From CAYLYP01 sp964387795 (GTDB taxonomy: Bacteria; Bacteroidota; Bacteroidia; Bacteroidales; UBA7960): 21,126 bases of DNA. Position numbers and translations under genes: made by a program. Below, piece after piece: positions 8,930 to 17,000 of the stretch. The stretch covers positions 1-21,126 of the forward strand of contig CAYLYP010000056.1 in assembly GCA_964387795.1 (NCBI GenBank), written 5' to 3'. The notes beneath the pieces are model-generated. The model was not told the origin of the DNA. It did not search any database and saw only the letters and a program-made list of their open reading frames with translations. Positions within the stretch are counted from its first letter, which is position 1. Each line of letters opens with the position of its first letter.

Positions 8930-9008
8930 GGAAACCAAAGGAAGCTAACAATTTGGGGACCCATGGTTTGTTTCCAAAAAATTAATCATTAACAAAAACA
9001 AAAACAAC
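8930..9008 (+). promoter_or_regulatory. Structured, A-rich susC 5' leader
   Basis: GGAAAC (8930-8935) pairs with GTTTCC (8970-8975). A competing stem, CCAAA (8935-8939) with TTTGG (8952-8956), shares bases with it, so two folds are possible. After the fold comes an unstructured A-rich run, TAACAAAAACAAAAACAAC, directly before the ATG. It serves where a Shine-Dalgarno would be and is typical of Bacteroidota initiation regions. A regulatory role is inference. Confidence 0.45.
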
Positions 9009-12000
9009 ATGAAGAGGATTCTTTTAATTGGGTATGTACTCCTTGCAGCGATGCTTACGCAATCGTTTGCACAGGACAGGCGCGTAAGCGGTACAGTTAC
9101 CTCGCACAGTGACGGGAGCACTTTACCGGGTGTTCAGGTTATTGTGAAAGGAACTACCACCGGTACCGTCACCGATATTAACGGGAAATATGAATTGAAC
9201 GTACCTGCCGGGGCAACCCTGGTATTTCAATTTATAGGTATGACAACTGAAGAAGTTGAAGTTGGCGACAGCAAAGTTGTCAATGTAGCTATGCTTCAGG
9301 ATATTGCAACACTTCAGGAAGTTGTGGTAACCGGTTTGGGAGCTGCAACTGATAGACGAAAGGTTGCTATTTCTGTTGAAACTGTCAACTCTCAGGAGCT
9401 GACAAGAGTTCCAAGCAACTCCCTTGATGGGGCTTTGATTGGAAGGATTCCCGGTGCACAGATCCAACAGACATCTGGTCAGCCAGGACAACAGGCCAAC
9501 ATCATTCTTAGGGGTATCAATACATTAGGAACGACCCAACCTCTTATCCTTGTGGATGGGGTTCAGGTAAACAGTTCCAGCTATGAAATCGGAACAGGTA
9601 ACAATTCATCACGTTTTGGAGACTTGGATATGTCAAACGTTGAAAGGGTTGAAGTTGTTCAGGGTGCTGCTGCTGCTACCATTTATGGTGCACAGGGTGC
9701 CAACGGTGTTATCCAGATTTTCACCAAAAAAGGTAAAAAAGGACAGAAAACCGATATCAGGTTTAACACAAGTTATGGTATTGATAATGCCTTAAGAGGT
9801 AATTTAGGTATTGCAAAAAACCATTATTTTGAAACCAATGCTGATGGTTATATTATGGGATCAGACGGCGTTGTAATGGCCGTTAATCCTGAAACAGGTT
9901 TCTTCAACCTTCCTAATATGGGTTTTGATGGGACTACTTTAAACAATAAGCCTTTCAAAGAGCAAACCTATAACCACATGGATCAGTATTTTGTTAAGAA
10001 TGCCGGGACATTTAATAATTCACTGAATATCACAGGTGCAACTGACAAAATTGATTTTGCCTTTGGACTTTCTTCTTTAAATCAGGAAAGTGTTGTATAT
10101 GGTAATTATGACAGGTATAACCTTACTGCCAATATTGGAACAGAGCTTTTCAAAGGTTTCACTTTAAGGGCAGGGACCCAGTTGGTAAACAGCAAGAACA
10201 CAACCGGTGGTGTTAACAACAGGAACAATATTTACAGCGGTATATCAAGTGCCTTGATGGTTCCCCAGTTTGTTGATATTACTTATTTAACTTCTTCAGG
10301 AGCTCCTGCTGTAACCTATGATGCCAGCAGTAACAGTGTAAACTGTTTCTATTCTTATTATTTCCGTTCCAACATTGTTGATCTTTACAGGATCATGCAA
10401 AATGTAACAGCAAATTATAAGATCAATAAGTTTATTGAACTTGATTACAAATACGGGGTTGACCATAGCAGGTATGATTATGAAAGCCTGATTAAAAACC
10501 AAACTGCAACCCCTACTTCTGGTATGGGCATTTCTCCGGTTGACGGTCAGCTGATGAGACGTGGAATTCAGGAAACCCAACAAAACTCATTGTTGTCTGC
10601 CATTGGGAAACTTGATTTTGAACAGGATTTTGGAATGAGTTTGCCTATCCAGTCAACTACACTATTGGCTTATGACTGGAGGAATATTAAATACCAGAGG
10701 ATAGATGCCATAGGAACAGGTTTAGGTGTTGATCCTCCTTATAATTTGAATTTCTCTGACAACTATTTTGGAGAAGATTATGCATCAACATTTATCACTT
10801 TTGGTTATTTAATCAACCAGAAATTTGATTACGGCAATTATGGTGGTATTTCAGGTGGTTTCAGGTCTGACTTATCTTCAGAATTTGGTGAAGCACAGAA
10901 ACGTGCTTTTTTCCCAAGATTTGACGGATATGTAAGGATCAACGAATTCGTAAATATTGATTGGTTGTATGAATTAAAACTTAGGGCTGCTTATGGTAAA
11001 GCAGGTATCCAGCCTAGTGTTTATACCCGTCAGATTACTCTTTCTCCTGATGCCCTTGGTACCGGTGGTTACTTATATTTGCCTGGTATTTCTCATAACC
11101 CAGAACTTGAAGTTGAGATTACTGAAGAAATTGAATTTGGTCTTGACTATGGTTTATATCTTGGCAGCCGTACCTGGTTAAATAAAGCATCAGGATCTTT
11201 GGTTTATTGGACAAGAAATAGCTATGGTTCTATATATTCTATTGGTGTTGCTCCTTCAACTGGTGCCTCTGGTATCGTAACAAATGCTGTTGATCTTGAA
11301 AGCAATGGTATTCAGCTCTCTTTAAACATGAATGTTATTGAAATGCCTTCATTTGATTGGAAATTTAGTACCAATTTTACAAAAGGATTGTCAAAAGTTA
11401 AAGACATTTCCAATGGTAAGCCAATAGTAGTTGGTACAGGTGGTGAAGGCCAGACTTTTGTTATGGCAGGCGAACCTGTTGGTGCATTTTTTGGCTTAGA
11501 ACCACTTAGCAGTTTTGATCAGACAAACTCCTTAGGTGAAAGGTATATTGCCCCAGAAGATGTTGATGATTATGAAATCGTAATGGGCTATGTTGTTAAT
11601 AAAGAAAGCAAACAGGTTCAGTTTACAACTGAACAGGTTAGAATTGGAGATGCAACCCCAAAATTTAGCCTTTCATTCTTTAATGATTTTGTAATTGCCA
11701 AAAACCTTACCTTAACTGCACAGATTGACTGGGTTTATGGTGCACAGGCATACAACCAGACACGTCAGTGGTTATACAGGGATCGTTTACATGAAGATTT
11801 TGACAAAGAAGTTACCATCAATGGTGAAACCGGTGCTTTTGTAGCTTTCTGGTCAAGCTTATATGCAACCAACTCAATTAACAGCCACTTTGTTGAAGAT
11901 GCTTCTTATATCAGGTTCAGGAACATTGCACTTTCTTATGATTTTGGAAAGCTGATGAACCTCCCTTATATCAAAGGTTTGGTCTTAACAATTTCTGCAA

Positions 12001-12146
12001 GGAACTTGTTCACAATCTCTGATTATACTGGTATTGACCCTGAAGCAACGGGAACATTCCTGAATGAACCATTGTATCGTGGTATCGACCTTTGGTCATT
12101 CCCTAATACAAAAACTTACAATGTTGGTTTAAGTCTTAACTTTTAA
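9009..12146 (+). CDS. SusC/RagA-family TonB-dependent outer-membrane transporter
   Basis: This 1045-residue protein is the usual size for SusC-type importers, which take up glycans or peptides across the outer membrane using TonB energy and a SusD lid. A signal peptide precedes a likely cut after SFA (A21/Q22). A carboxypeptidase-D-like regulatory domain follows (about 23-103, RVSGTV, GTTTGTVTDINGKYEL), then EVVVTGLG, a TonB plug (about 110-240, LILVDGVQV, ERVEVVQGAAAATIYG, GANGVIQIFTKKG) and a long beta-barrel that ends in NVGLSLNF with the terminal phenylalanine used by the BAM complex. It has no STN signalling domain, so regulation through a sigma/anti-sigma pair is not indicated. The gene begins an operon, with susD 12 bp behind. 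No enzyme gene is linked, so the substrate is unknown. Confidence 0.96.
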   Translation: MKRILLIGYVLLAAMLTQSFAQDRRVSGTVTSHSDGSTLPGVQVIVKGTTTGTVTDINGKYELNVPAGATLVFQFIGMTTEEVEVGDSKVVNVAMLQDIATLQEVVVTGLGAATDRRKVAISVETVNSQELTRVPSNSLDGALIGRIPGAQIQQTSGQPGQQANIILRGINTLGTTQPLILVDGVQVNSSSYEIGTGNNSSRFGDLDMSNVERVEVVQGAAAATIYGAQGANGVIQIFTKKGKKGQKTDIRFNTSYGIDNALRGNLGIAKNHYFETNADGYIMGSDGVVMAVNPETGFFNLPNMGFDGTTLNNKPFKEQTYNHMDQYFVKNAGTFNNSLNITGATDKIDFAFGLSSLNQESVVYGNYDRYNLTANIGTELFKGFTLRAGTQLVNSKNTTGGVNNRNNIYSGISSALMVPQFVDITYLTSSGAPAVTYDASSNSVNCFYSYYFRSNIVDLYRIMQNVTANYKINKFIELDYKYGVDHSRYDYESLIKNQTATPTSGMGISPVDGQLMRRGIQETQQNSLLSAIGKLDFEQDFGMSLPIQSTTLLAYDWRNIKYQRIDAIGTGLGVDPPYNLNFSDNYFGEDYASTFITFGYLINQKFDYGNYGGISGGFRSDLSSEFGEAQKRAFFPRFDGYVRINEFVNIDWLYELKLRAAYGKAGIQPSVYTRQITLSPDALGTGGYLYLPGISHNPELEVEITEEIEFGLDYGLYLGSRTWLNKASGSLVYWTRNSYGSIYSIGVAPSTGASGIVTNAVDLESNGIQLSLNMNVIEMPSFDWKFSTNFTKGLSKVKDISNGKPIVVGTGGEGQTFVMAGEPVGAFFGLEPLSSFDQTNSLGERYIAPEDVDDYEIVMGYVVNKESKQVQFTTEQVRIGDATPKFSLSFFNDFVIAKNLTLTAQIDWVYGAQAYNQTRQWLYRDRLHEDFDKEVTINGETGAFVAFWSSLYATNSINSHFVEDASYIRFRNIALSYDFGKLMNLPYIKGLVLTISARNLFTISDYTGIDPEATGTFLNEPLYRGIDLWSFPNTKTYNVGLSLNF

Positions 12147-12158
12147 TTCCAGAAAATC

Positions 12159-13784
12159 ATGAAAAAAATATTAATAGTCGTAATTGGATTAACGTTTTGG
12201 CTTTCATCATGCGACAAAGAAAGCTTAAATAACCTTAATCCGAATGAGCCAACCCCTGAAGCCTTAAAGACAGAAGCAGGGATGCGCAAGGGTGCCTATG
12301 GGATTTATAATTCTTTAAGGGCAATTGAAGGAACCAATGATTGGTTTTACTATACATGGTTTATTCAGTGGGCCCATAACGTTATGGGCGATGCAACTGT
12401 ATCATCTGTAGGTAATTTCGGGATTCGTTGGGCTAACCAGACTTCTCAGATTATAAGGCCTGACCAAACTATTATTACCCCTCCCACAGGTGGGTCTCAA
12501 ATTCAGGAATTGAATACAAGAAATGCCCGTGATTATGGTGCTGACAACGTTCAGGCTTTTGAATGGTATCCTGGTTATTCACTTATACAGCACTGTAATT
12601 TAATGCTTTCAGTGTTAAATGAAGAGGTTGAATTTATCGGTACCCCTGAAGTTGTTGAAATGAAAGTTAAGACTTATCAGGCTTGGTTCTATTTCTGGAA
12701 GGGCTTTGGTTATTCTCGTTTAGGATCAATTTACTCTCAAGGACTTATTGTTGATGAGTATGGTTATACCAATTCCAATTATCTTCCAAATACTGCTTTA
12801 ATTGATGAAGCAGCAAGGAATTTTAACCTGGCAATTGATATTTTAAAAACAATTGCAGATAATGATGGAACTTATGCAACTATCTTTGATGCACTTATCC
12901 CTGCACATTTTAAAGTTGGAAATGGTGGTGTATTAACCCCATCAATGATGATTCACACTATGAATACTTACATGGCAAGGAATATCCTTGTTAATAAGTA
13001 TGCTGCCGACCTTACAACTGCTGACCTTAATGCTATTGAGGAATTGGCAAATGAAGGTATCACTGCTTCTGATAAGATTTTTACTATCAGATCAACTGCC
13101 GATGATAATAAATGCCTTGTTTATACAACAGCATGGTCAGGTTACAGGTTAAACCTTGCATGGGAGAGAATGTCCGAACGCCTAGTTCAGGATTTCCGTC
13201 CTGGTGATGCACGTTTTACCCGCAATATTACCACCTTTGAAACCCCTTATGTCAATGTCAGTGGTCGTGGATATCAGTATGGCACCCGTTATGCTGCTGT
13301 TGATGCAGCCGATGGTGGTGAGTATATGAGTGGGGTAGCTGAGGCCGTTGAAGTTCCAATGGCATGTAGCTATGAAGAAAACCAACTGATGCTTGCTGAA
13401 GTAAAAATCAGAAGGGATGAAGTTGAAGCTGGCTTAGCCCATATCGACAATGTAAGGGCACATCAGAATGCAGGTCTTGCTGCACTTGTTGGACAAGGTT
13501 TGACAAAAGAACAGGCCCTTGAAGAACTCAGAAGTGAGCGCAGGATTGGATTGTTCCTTAAAAATGTTGCTTTCTATGATGCACGTCGTTGGGGAATCCT
13601 TAAGCCTCTTGCACAGGGAGGTGGCCGTGAAAATGCCAATGTTGTATTTGAAGGCGGAGTAGTTGAACCTTGTACCATTGAGTATAATTACAAAGAATGG
13701 TGGGATGTTCCTGCAAATGAAACTGATTTTAATCCAATGACTGCAGGTAAAGGCCCTGGCCCTAGATACTCAAGTGCAATGTAA
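12159..13784 (+). CDS. SusD/RagB-family nutrient-binding outer-membrane lipoprotein
   Basis: This 541-residue protein is the surface lipoprotein partner of the preceding SusC transporter; it binds substrate and closes the barrel from outside. The N-terminus is a lipoprotein signal with lipobox LSSC and lipidated C18, followed by acidic and polar residues (DKES), as for lipoproteins exported to the surface. The SusD-like N-terminal part (LNPNEPTPEAL, GAYGIYNSLR) carries the helical TPR-type repeats. The C-terminal part shows the family-typical LRSERRIGLFLKNVAFYDARR. It lies 12 bp after susC, so the two are co-transcribed, and a strong terminator follows 43 bp after the stop. It shows no catalytic motif. 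The glycan or peptide bound cannot be deduced. Confidence 0.95.
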   Translation: MKKILIVVIGLTFWLSSCDKESLNNLNPNEPTPEALKTEAGMRKGAYGIYNSLRAIEGTNDWFYYTWFIQWAHNVMGDATVSSVGNFGIRWANQTSQIIRPDQTIITPPTGGSQIQELNTRNARDYGADNVQAFEWYPGYSLIQHCNLMLSVLNEEVEFIGTPEVVEMKVKTYQAWFYFWKGFGYSRLGSIYSQGLIVDEYGYTNSNYLPNTALIDEAARNFNLAIDILKTIADNDGTYATIFDALIPAHFKVGNGGVLTPSMMIHTMNTYMARNILVNKYAADLTTADLNAIEELANEGITASDKIFTIRSTADDNKCLVYTTAWSGYRLNLAWERMSERLVQDFRPGDARFTRNITTFETPYVNVSGRGYQYGTRYAAVDAADGGEYMSGVAEAVEVPMACSYEENQLMLAEVKIRRDEVEAGLAHIDNVRAHQNAGLAALVGQGLTKEQALEELRSERRIGLFLKNVAFYDARRWGILKPLAQGGGRENANVVFEGGVVEPCTIEYNYKEWWDVPANETDFNPMTAGKGPGPRYSSAM

Positions 13785-13827
13785 TTGCAAATTCATTTTT
13801 AAATAGCTCATTTGAGTTGTTTAGATC

Positions 13828-13871
13828 AAAAAAAAAACGCCCCTGATTTGTATCAGGGGCGTTTTTTTTTT
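13828..13871. terminator. Bidirectional intrinsic terminator after susD
   Basis: Ten A residues plus CGCCCCTGAT (13828-13847) pair perfectly with ATCAGGGGCG plus ten T residues (13852-13871) around a TTGT loop. The GC core followed by a T run ends susC-susD transcription. The A run gives the same signal on the other strand. Confidence 0.95.
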
Positions 13872-14121
13872 GTTTCAATTATTAGGATGCTGTTGAATGA
13901 AAATCAATGCTTTGAAAAGAATTATTCTATAGACGAAAACAGCAAATTGTATATATTAATTAAATTTCTTGTTAATTAACTTAAAAAACCTAAATCTGTT
14001 TATATTGTTTTTAAGAGAAAAAACAATAGGAAGTATTGATTAAAAAGTCCAAGCTAACAATCATTTACTAACAAAAACAAAACAACATGAAAATGGTGCT
14101 TATGCCCAATAACTTTATTAA
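13872..14121. other. AT-rich non-coding gap between two terminators
   Basis: There is no gene of convincing length. The gap holds an AT-rich hairpin with perfect 10-bp arms, TATTGTTTTT (14003-14012) and AAAAACAATA (14019-14028), loop AAGAGA. It is followed by a copy of the susC leader sequence, listed separately. The rest appears featureless. Confidence 0.5.
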
Positions 14122-14143
14122 AAAACAAAGGCCTCAAGATTGA
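14051..14143 (+). pseudogene. susC-leader-like relic with an 18-codon open frame
   Basis: Positions 14051-14061 repeat AAGCTAACAAT exactly as in the susC leader (8942-8952). Positions 14069-14091 then read TAACAAAAACAAAACAACATGAA, the susC start region with one A fewer. The frame after this ATG (14087) is MKMVLMPNNFIKKQRPQD and stops at 14141-14143, inside the next terminator hairpin. Two shared blocks in the same order argue for a paralogous leader whose gene was lost. Convergent A-rich initiation sequence is the alternative. I do not claim an expressed peptide. Confidence 0.4.
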
Positions 14144-14155
14144 GGCCTTTGTTTT
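14122..14155. terminator. Bidirectional terminator overlapping the mqnC stop codon
   Basis: AAAACAAAGGCCTCAA (14122-14137) pairs perfectly over 16 bp with 14140-14155 around two bases. On the minus strand a T run follows, so it ends mqnC. The mqnC stop (14156-14154) sits within the first bases of the stem. Confidence 0.9.
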
Positions 14156-15293
14156 ATCCAATAATTTCAAATTGCTGGTTCCTTCTTTTAGGGATGAAAC
14201 CTGCTTCCGTAATTGCATCCTGCATTTGTGACGAATTCAATTGGTAGTGCGCCCCGGCAGCCGAAACAACATTTTCCTCTATCATAATTGAACCCAGGTC
14301 GTTGGCACCTGAATGAAGGCATATCTGTGCTGTTTCTTTTCCAACTGTAAGCCAGGAAGCCTGGATGTTTTCAATATTTGGGAGCATTATCCTGGATATT
14401 GCTATCATCCTGATATATTCGTGGGCTTCAACTGCTTTTGTTTGATATTTGCGGGACAGCTGGGTGAATGAACCCTGGAAAGGCCAGGGTATGAATGACA
14501 AAAAGCCTTTTGCCCCTGTTGGTTTTTCATTCTGCAGTTCCCTTAGATAAATCATGTGTTGCAAGCGTTCTTCAATTGTTTCAATATGCCCAAACATCAT
14601 TGTTGCTGATGTGGTTAAACCAAGTTTATGGGCAGAACGCATCACATCAAGCCATTCCTGTGTAGAGCATTTTCCTTTTGAAATTGTAGAACGTACCCGG
14701 TCGCTTAATATTTCAGCACCTGCACCCGGAAGCGAATCCAGTCCGGCTTCAATAAGTGCTTTAAGTGTTTGCTCATAGCTAATGCCTTCCATTTTTGAAA
14801 TATGAACAATTTCCGGAGGCCCTAAAGCATGAAGTTTAAGGGAAGGATAAAGATCTTTAAGTTCTTTGAAAAGCCGGGTATAGAATTCGAGCCCTAAATG
14901 AGGATGAAGCCCACCCTGAAGCAAGAGCTGATTGCCCCCTTTTTCAAAGAGTTCATCTATTTTTACCTGATATTCCTCAATGGAGGTAATGTATGCATCT
15001 TTGTGTTTTTCAGCTTTATAAAAATTACAAAACATGCAACCTGAGCAACAGACATTTGTAATATTTACATTCCGGTCAATAATCCATGTAACATAAGGAT
15101 GTGGTGCTGTTTTATTCCTTATCAGATGGGCAGTAAGCATTAAACCGGCAAGTGGGGCATTCTGATAAAGATAGAGTGCTTCCGGGAGGTTTAAAAATTG
15201 TCCGTCAAGAGCTTTTTCAAAGAGGATTTGATGTGAAAATTTCTGGGTCATTAGGTTGGGATAGTTTTTTTTGAACTTCAATAAAGTGTTCAT
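14154..15293 (-). CDS. mqnC: Cyclic dehypoxanthine futalosine synthase (MqnC), radical SAM
   Basis: MqnC is a cytoplasmic radical-SAM enzyme that cyclises dehypoxanthine futalosine in the futalosine route to menaquinone. From the ATG at 15293 the protein has 379 residues. The cluster motif is NVCCSGCMFCNF, with C82, C86 and C89 as the CxxxCxxC ligands of the 4Fe-4S cluster. LLQGGLHPHLGL, LGPPEIVHI, SLPGAGAEILSDRVR, TSATMMFGHIET and GFLSFIPWPFQ follow in family order. The TSATMMFG and FIPWPFQ segments favour MqnC over the related aminofutalosine synthase MqnE, which typically has NATMLYGH and FIPL. The start is uncertain: a TTG at 15320 would add nine residues and an ATG at 15251 would remove fourteen and best match usual family length. 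The gene is alone on its strand. The other futalosine genes (mqnA, B, D, E) are not in the window. Confidence 0.93.
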   Translation of the reverse strand: MNTLLKFKKNYPNLMTQKFSHQILFEKALDGQFLNLPEALYLYQNAPLAGLMLTAHLIRNKTAPHPYVTWIIDRNVNITNVCCSGCMFCNFYKAEKHKDAYITSIEEYQVKIDELFEKGGNQLLLQGGLHPHLGLEFYTRLFKELKDLYPSLKLHALGPPEIVHISKMEGISYEQTLKALIEAGLDSLPGAGAEILSDRVRSTISKGKCSTQEWLDVMRSAHKLGLTTSATMMFGHIETIEERLQHMIYLRELQNEKPTGAKGFLSFIPWPFQGSFTQLSRKYQTKAVEAHEYIRMIAISRIMLPNIENIQASWLTVGKETAQICLHSGANDLGSIMIEENVVSAAGAHYQLNSSQMQDAITEAGFIPKRRNQQFEIIG

Positions 15294-15351
15294 CCACACA
15301 ATTATATTTGGTCCCTTCAACCCCTGTTATCATGTTAGCAAAGAGGGTGTG

Positions 15352-15359
15352 CAAAGATA
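15352..15359 (-). promoter_or_regulatory. Predicted -7 element for mqnC
   Basis: On the minus strand 15359-15352 reads TATCTTTG, matching TAnnTTTG. No convincing upstream TTG is seen at the right distance. Transcription would begin near 15345, which would permit the ATG at 15293. Confidence 0.4.
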
Positions 15360-15460
15360 AGGATATTTTAAATGAGTAAAATAAGGTAGTATTTTGGTGT
15401 TTATGCTTAAAGAATCACAAATAAATGAAGTTGTTATAACCAAGCTTGTATATTAATGAT

Positions 15461-15468
15461 TATTTTTG
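15461..15468 (+). promoter_or_regulatory. Predicted -7 element for the pepA-pdxA-murF/alr operon
   Basis: TATTTTTG matches TAnnTTTG and would start transcription about 15475, a leader of under 20 nt before the aminopeptidase ATG. A TTG at the ideal distance upstream is not present, so the match is partial. Confidence 0.4.
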
Positions 15469-15491
15469 TCCGTTGTAAATAAAAAAGCCTT

Positions 15492-16952
15492 ATGAACGCC
15501 ATGATAAATATTAACAAAGTTTATAAAAATGAAGGTTCCAGGGTGTTAATATGTCCCATGACTTCATTTATGCTAAGCCAGGACGGTGTTTTAAGCAAGC
15601 CCCAACAAGCGTATCTTGCAAAAGCATTTGAAAAGAAGGAAATGCTTTGCTCAGTTTTTTTTGATGGGGAAAAGGCACTAATTTCAATTATTGTTGATGA
15701 AAAGAAGCCTCACAACCAGGTTATTGAGTTGTTTAGAAAGGCGGGGAGCGAAGCATATTTTAAAATAGAAGAAATAGGTTTGCCTGAAGTATTAATAGAT
15801 GCCCCACAGTTGGATTTTTTATGCGTGGAGGCTGTATTGGAAGGCATGCTGTTAAGTGCCTATAAAGGAGATGTATTTAAATCCAAAGGGAGGACAGCAT
15901 TGAAGCTTGAAACCATTCAAATCATCAATAATTTTATATCGGAGCAAAGCCTTGAAAGGATAAAACTGATAAGTGAAGTAATAAATGAGTGCCGTGATTT
16001 GACAAATGCCCCTCTGTCCCATCTTGATTCTGAACAGTTGGGCGAATGGTTTGTGGCTGAGGGCACAAAAGCAGGCCTTAAAGTTGAAGTTTTTAATAAA
16101 GCAAGGATATCAGCCTTGAAAATGGGGGGATTGTTATCCGTTAACAGAGGTAGCGCAAAAGAGCCTTCTTTTTCAATTTTTGAATGGAAACCGTCCAATG
16201 CATTGAACGTTAAGCCTGTTGTTCTTATTGGCAAGGGTATTGTTTTTGATACCGGGGGGATAAGTTTAAAACCTTCAGCCAATATGGAGGAGATGAAAGC
16301 AGATATGGCAGGTGGAGCATTAGTGTTTTCAGTAATGAAATTATTGTCATTGTTGAAAATCCCTTTGTATGTGGTTGGCCTTGTGCCTGCTACAGATAAT
16401 CATCCCGGAGAGAATGCAATGGTCCCCGGAGATGTTATTACAATATATGGGGGCAAAACGGTTGAAGTGCTAAATACAGATGCTGAGGGGAGGCTTATTC
16501 TGGCTGATGCCCTAAGCTATTCAAGTCATTATAATCCTGAACTGGTAATTGATTTTGCAACTTTAACAGGTTCTGCAAGGATGACCATTGGCAAATATGC
16601 CATTGGTGCAATGCAAAAAGATGCCAGGCAATGGATGGACCTGTTGTTGCACCTTGGATTTGTTACCCATGAGCGGCTTATCGAATTTCCTTTATGGGAC
16701 GATATGGCCGAAGTGCTTGATTCTGATATTGCTGATGTGAAAAATATTGGAGGGAAGAATGCCGGGATGATGACTGCAGGGCATTTCCTCTCAAAATTTA
16801 TTGATACCTCATGGATCCATCTGGATATTGCCCCGGTAGCATATTCTGAAACAAAAGACTATTACCTTCCAAAAGGTGCAACAGGCTTTGGTATCAGGTT
16901 AATGCTCCGTTTTTTGGAAGCTTATGCCGATGTGATCCAGGAACAAAAGTGA
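15492..16952 (+). CDS. pepA: Leucyl aminopeptidase, M17 family
   Basis: This cytosolic metallo-exopeptidase releases N-terminal residues from peptides using two metal ions. The 486-residue length is normal. The C-terminal catalytic domain holds GKGIVFDTGG, MKADMAGG and the family signature NTDAEGRL. K248, D253, D271, D330 and E332 are the expected metal ligands, and K260 and R334 the catalytic pair. Their spacing is that of the classic bovine lens enzyme, each shifted by two, so the site is complete. The N-terminal domain (about 1-160) is divergent, as usual in M17. There is no signal peptide. ATG codons at 15492 and 15501 are both possible starts. It is first in a probable operon, with pdxA beginning 48 bp after its stop. 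The exact peptide preference cannot be read from sequence. Confidence 0.94.
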   Translation: MNAMININKVYKNEGSRVLICPMTSFMLSQDGVLSKPQQAYLAKAFEKKEMLCSVFFDGEKALISIIVDEKKPHNQVIELFRKAGSEAYFKIEEIGLPEVLIDAPQLDFLCVEAVLEGMLLSAYKGDVFKSKGRTALKLETIQIINNFISEQSLERIKLISEVINECRDLTNAPLSHLDSEQLGEWFVAEGTKAGLKVEVFNKARISALKMGGLLSVNRGSAKEPSFSIFEWKPSNALNVKPVVLIGKGIVFDTGGISLKPSANMEEMKADMAGGALVFSVMKLLSLLKIPLYVVGLVPATDNHPGENAMVPGDVITIYGGKTVEVLNTDAEGRLILADALSYSSHYNPELVIDFATLTGSARMTIGKYAIGAMQKDARQWMDLLLHLGFVTHERLIEFPLWDDMAEVLDSDIADVKNIGGKNAGMMTAGHFLSKFIDTSWIHLDIAPVAYSETKDYYLPKGATGFGIRLMLRFLEAYADVIQEQK

Positions 16953-16957
16953 CAATG

Positions 16958-16975
16958 ATGTGCTTTAAAGCACAT
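16958..16975. repeat. Perfect 18-bp palindrome between pepA and pdxA
   Basis: ATGTGCTTTAAAGCACAT is fully self-complementary and starts five bases after the pepA stop. No T run follows, so it is a poor intrinsic terminator. It may be an RNA processing or stabilising hairpin, or a dimeric regulator site. Confidence 0.6.
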
Positions 16976-17000
16976 AGTTATTGATAAAAAAAAGATACAA

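Noticed and set aside
9123..9491. Minus-strand open frame within susC
   Set aside because: It is antisense to the conserved carboxypeptidase-like and plug domains of susC and has no recognisable motif.
14154..15293. Assignment as MqnE (aminofutalosine synthase)
   Set aside because: TSATMMFGHIET and FIPWPFQ follow the MqnC pattern rather than NATMLYGH and FIPL typical of MqnE.
15318..15320. TTG as the start of mqnC
   Set aside because: It adds residues not expected in the family, and ATG codons at 15293 and 15251 are available.
16958..16975. Intrinsic terminator after pepA
   Set aside because: No T run follows the palindrome, and pdxA begins 25 bp later with no promoter seen.
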